DNA of 64,000 nucleotides, taken from assembly GCA_963662605.1 (NCBI GenBank), contig OY759785.1, forward strand, positions 1,984,001 to 2,048,000, given 5' to 3'. Origin of the DNA: G963662605 sp963662605. Lineage in GTDB: Bacteria; Bacteroidota; Ignavibacteria; Ignavibacteriales; Ignavibacteriaceae. The position numbers were made by a program, and so were the translations under genes. The notes below the pieces were generated by a model, which saw only the letters and a list, made by a program, of their open reading frames with translations, did no database searches and was not told where the DNA came from. Shown here in pieces: positions 61,722 to 64,000 of this stretch; position 1 is the first letter of the stretch, and every line of letters begins with the position of its first letter.

Positions 61722-62630
61722 TTAAAAAGCGTATGACATGGTAAGGGTAGAGAGATAATCAGATTTACCATTAATGATTATTGATTGTACGTTGGATTTC
61801 ACGGTGATGTTTTTGTTATATGATACTGTACTCCAGATAGCATCCACAACACTCAGAAAATGATTTATATAAATAGCAATCACGGCATGTGAGGCATAGT
61901 CATAGTAATCATTCGCTTTACCTCTGTATCCGGCATAGGTTTTCAACTGATCTAATCCAACCGTACTTCCGCCTGCAAATACAGGATCATATTGGCTGCC
62001 GTTCAAAGAAGATCCGTTTGGCCAGTAGGATTCCCATCCCGGATTATATTCGTTATATTTACCAATCAGTTCGTAATACTGCTGCGTTCCGTGAACGGGT
62101 AATTTATGAGAGCCGAGTTCAGCCTCATTAATTTTCCCCCAATCAAACCATTGCCATTCCGGTTTTGATTCATCAATTGTATATGTAATTACATACTGTG
62201 TCCGTTCAGGGTCGGCGCTGTTTTTACTATTCAGAAAATCAACATACCGTTTTACGCTCCAACCATCTTTTTTGTCTGCAATACCTTGAAAATATGTGGT
62301 CTGATCGTCTCCCTTTTTGTCATAATGAAGAGCAATCGCAATAGCTCCTACTTCAATCGCCGCAAAAATTCCGGCTTCAAGATAGTGCTCTGCGTAAAAG
62401 TCGCCCGATCCCGGTATTATCAGCGAGAACAATCCTGCAAGCATTGGATTCTTTTTGTCGGCAGGTTCAGGAAGCAAAGATTTTTTTTGCAGGGGAGTAC
62501 TACTCATTGTTAGCATCTTCGAATCCATAGCTAAATTGCCGGTTAAAGCAACAGTGCTTTTGTTTTCGGATTGCGCGTTCGAAAAGGAGATAGAAATCAA
62601 AATTAGCCCAGCCAGCAGATGACGAAACAT
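61722..62630 (-). CDS. Exported membrane-associated protein, DUF5683-like
   Basis: 302 residues. Signal peptide 1-19 ends 'SNA' with Gln20 first in the mature protein. 'NPMLAGLFSLIIPGSGDFYAEHYLEAGIFAAIEVGAIAIAL' (about 61-101) is the 'PG.G..Y' hairpin typical of DUF5683-like proteins. Hydrophobic and aromatic segments follow, including 'VIAIYINHFLSVVDAIWSTVSY' near 255. Function unknown. In an operon after the outer-membrane barrel gene. Confidence 0.65.
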   Translation of the reverse strand: MFRHLLAGLILISISFSNAQSENKSTVALTGNLAMDSKMLTMSSTPLQKKSLLPEPADKKNPMLAGLFSLIIPGSGDFYAEHYLEAGIFAAIEVGAIAIALHYDKKGDDQTTYFQGIADKKDGWSVKRYVDFLNSKNSADPERTQYVITYTIDESKPEWQWFDWGKINEAELGSHKLPVHGTQQYYELIGKYNEYNPGWESYWPNGSSLNGSQYDPVFAGGSTVGLDQLKTYAGYRGKANDYYDYASHAVIAIYINHFLSVVDAIWSTVSYNKNITVKSNVQSIIINGKSDYLSTLTMSYAF

Positions 62631-62668
62631 GTAAGCCTCGAAAAAATTATATAAAACTTATTGTCGAA

Positions 62669-64000
62669 TTAAATATCAAAACCAAAAAGTACGCCCGCGT
62701 AATATCTCATTTCTTTACCGTAGGTGACCATTGTATTATTACGCGTGGTTCTGGTAAAGCTGTCAAATCCATACGATGCGTTAAAAAATACACTGGTAGG
62801 GAAGAGATAGAACGAGTTTAGCGCCATTCGTATTTCTGCACCCGCACCTTTTTTAAAACTATTAATCTTAACAATATCACCGTTCCAGGCATTACCGTAA
62901 TCACCGTACACGGAGAAGAATATTTTGTCAAGATACAGGTTCCCGAAGCGGGCATCAATATTTTTCCACAATGGGAAACGGTAGGTAAGATTGAGCCATG
63001 CCATCTCATTGCCGCTTAAAGAATAAAATGGATAAGGGCGCATACCAATCAAGCCACCCAGATAAAAATCAAAGAAATCCGGTACGTTGGGCCCCAATAT
63101 CGTACCACCCCGCATTTTGAGCGTGAGTGTATGGTTTTTTATAACGGGGAATGTTATTTGAGAATTCAATTCCAATCGGTTAAAATTGTAGTGGTTGTAC
63201 GATGCTATCAGAGTACCATCGGAAGAATATGTATAGTTATTATCCGGATTAAACCGATTCAACTCATAATCGTACTTGAGTTCAAGCGTATTTGCGATCG
63301 GGTTAATATCGTCATCAATATACGGCAAATGGAAGTCGAAATTGTATTTTGCCTCGAAGACATTACCGATTAGATATGTGTCGCTAAAAGCCGGACTTTG
63401 TATATAACTACCACCGCTTATCGGGGTAATATAAAAACTTCCTGTCGTAGCAGAATAGGTATTGAAAGTATACTTGAATGTCAATGTGTGGAATCTTGAA
63501 ATTATCCGGTGCCTTGCAATAAGATCAACCTCAAAAAGATTATATGTCACATCGGTTTGAGCAGTGTTAAATCCTTCTATCTCAACAGGAAACTCACCGG
63601 ATTTACGGCTGACACTGTACAATTCAAGCGCTAATTCCGGTTTTATCCCCATATCGAATAACAAGGGGAGTTTATTCCGGTACGCGAATGAGAAAAACAG
63701 ATCGCGTTCCATCCTTGTGTTCAGAGAAGCCCCGCCGAAAATTTCATAACGGTTCAGCATATCACTTGATGTAACATATACACCGGGTTTGATCTTTTCG
63801 CCGAATTTGTTTGAAGTATTATAATTATCATACCTGATAAAAGGGAAGAAAGTCAGTTTAGAAAAAGCACCCTTGTACGGAGTCTTCTGCATATCCGGCA
63901 GCTTGTAATCATCATACTGCTGGAGAGAAATCATATTAAACTTTTTGAGGTCGCCCTTCGGTTTATCCTCTCCTAACGGGGGATTATCTAAGGCAACATA
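62669..64000 (-). CDS. Outer-membrane beta-barrel protein (C-terminal part)
   Basis: 443 residues are visible and the frame is open to the right window edge, so the N-terminus is missing. The sequence is a run of amphipathic strands with aromatic belts ('LFFSFAYRNKLPLLFDMGIKP', 'GGLIGMRPYPFYSLSGNEMAW', 'FFSVYGDYGNAWNG') ending in '...YAGVLFGFDI'. 'GMRPYPF' and 'YGDYGNAW' resemble the end of BamA-like surface antigens and of TolB-propeller proteins with a C-terminal barrel. The exact family needs the missing part. It heads a three-gene minus-strand group. Confidence 0.72.
   Translation of the reverse strand, partial: YVALDNPPLGEDKPKGDLKKFNMISLQQYDDYKLPDMQKTPYKGAFSKLTFFPFIRYDNYNTSNKFGEKIKPGVYVTSSDMLNRYEIFGGASLNTRMERDLFFSFAYRNKLPLLFDMGIKPELALELYSVSRKSGEFPVEIEGFNTAQTDVTYNLFEVDLIARHRIISRFHTLTFKYTFNTYSATTGSFYITPISGGSYIQSPAFSDTYLIGNVFEAKYNFDFHLPYIDDDINPIANTLELKYDYELNRFNPDNNYTYSSDGTLIASYNHYNFNRLELNSQITFPVIKNHTLTLKMRGGTILGPNVPDFFDFYLGGLIGMRPYPFYSLSGNEMAWLNLTYRFPLWKNIDARFGNLYLDKIFFSVYGDYGNAWNGDIVKINSFKKGAGAEIRMALNSFYLFPTSVFFNASYGFDSFTRTTRNNTMVTYGKEMRYYAGVLFGFDI

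Overview
The window is about 64 kb of chromosome from a bacterium of the Bacteroidota/Chlorobi side of the FCB group, most likely an Ignavibacteria-like lineage. This rests on gene content: a very large SprA translocon of the type IX secretion system (T9SS), a secreted protein with an 'NYPNP.NPST' T9SS sorting tail, a dockerin-bearing secreted polysaccharide lyase, a bacterial geranylgeranylglyceryl-phosphate synthase, a menaquinone cluster, and several families of nested palindromic intergenic repeats. No rRNA, tRNA or CRISPR array was found.

Layout. 1-2274 is the end of a complex I operon (nuoD end, nuoE, nuoF). 2275-7101 is an AT-rich accessory stretch: a Cas2-fold-like small protein translationally coupled to a two-helix membrane protein, an orphan TPR protein with C-terminal membrane helices, and a DUF262/HNH nuclease of the GmrSD type. 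7118-10689 holds a cupin and a secreted heparinase II/III-like protein with a dockerin. 10810-14569 is a nitric oxide module: RIC repair protein, quinol NO reductase and a Crp/Fnr regulator, with a TTGACTTAAGTCAA operator placed as expected for a class II activator. 15011-21500 is an operon of a 1352-residue protein with three CbbX-type AAA+ modules followed by an ABC exporter. 21623-23658 is groESL under a perfect CIRCE element. 23937-26368 is a tyrosine phenol-lyase-type enzyme and an Lrp/AsnC regulator separated by nested palindromic repeats. 26419-28967 is mntR plus an NRAMP transporter fused to a universal stress domain.

29666-33708 has a periplasmic prolyl isomerase, a TIGR01777 epimerase and an acyltransferase-like membrane protein. 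33808-40102 is an operon for amino acid and acyl-CoA metabolism (Cys/Met gamma-lyase family, acyl-CoA ligase, alanine dehydrogenase, CoA transferase, phosphatase). 40413-53992 runs from sprA through a PBP4-type peptidase, a glutaminyl-cyclase-like M28 lipoprotein and menH-menB-menA-menE. 54080-56883 has a CBS protein with a sequestered ribosome binding site and, on the other strand, smpB-tyrS-pdaD. 57457-60248 has GGGP synthase, a GmhA-type isomerase, a thioredoxin-fold protein and a T9SS cargo protein. 60393-64000 has DUF2721, aat (needing a -1 frameshift), a Trm112-like protein, a conserved membrane protein and the end of an outer-membrane barrel protein.

The genes fit a cell that respires through complex I and menaquinone, detoxifies NO, degrades amino acids and extracellular polysaccharide, and exports proteins by Sec and T9SS. 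Four exported proteins have Gln right after the predicted signal peptidase I site, which matches the presence of a glutaminyl-cyclase-like enzyme. The most unusual points are the aat frameshift at a canonical slippery heptamer, the Cas2-like/2TM pair, the triple AAA+ protein operon, and the hairpin over the CBS gene's ribosome binding site.
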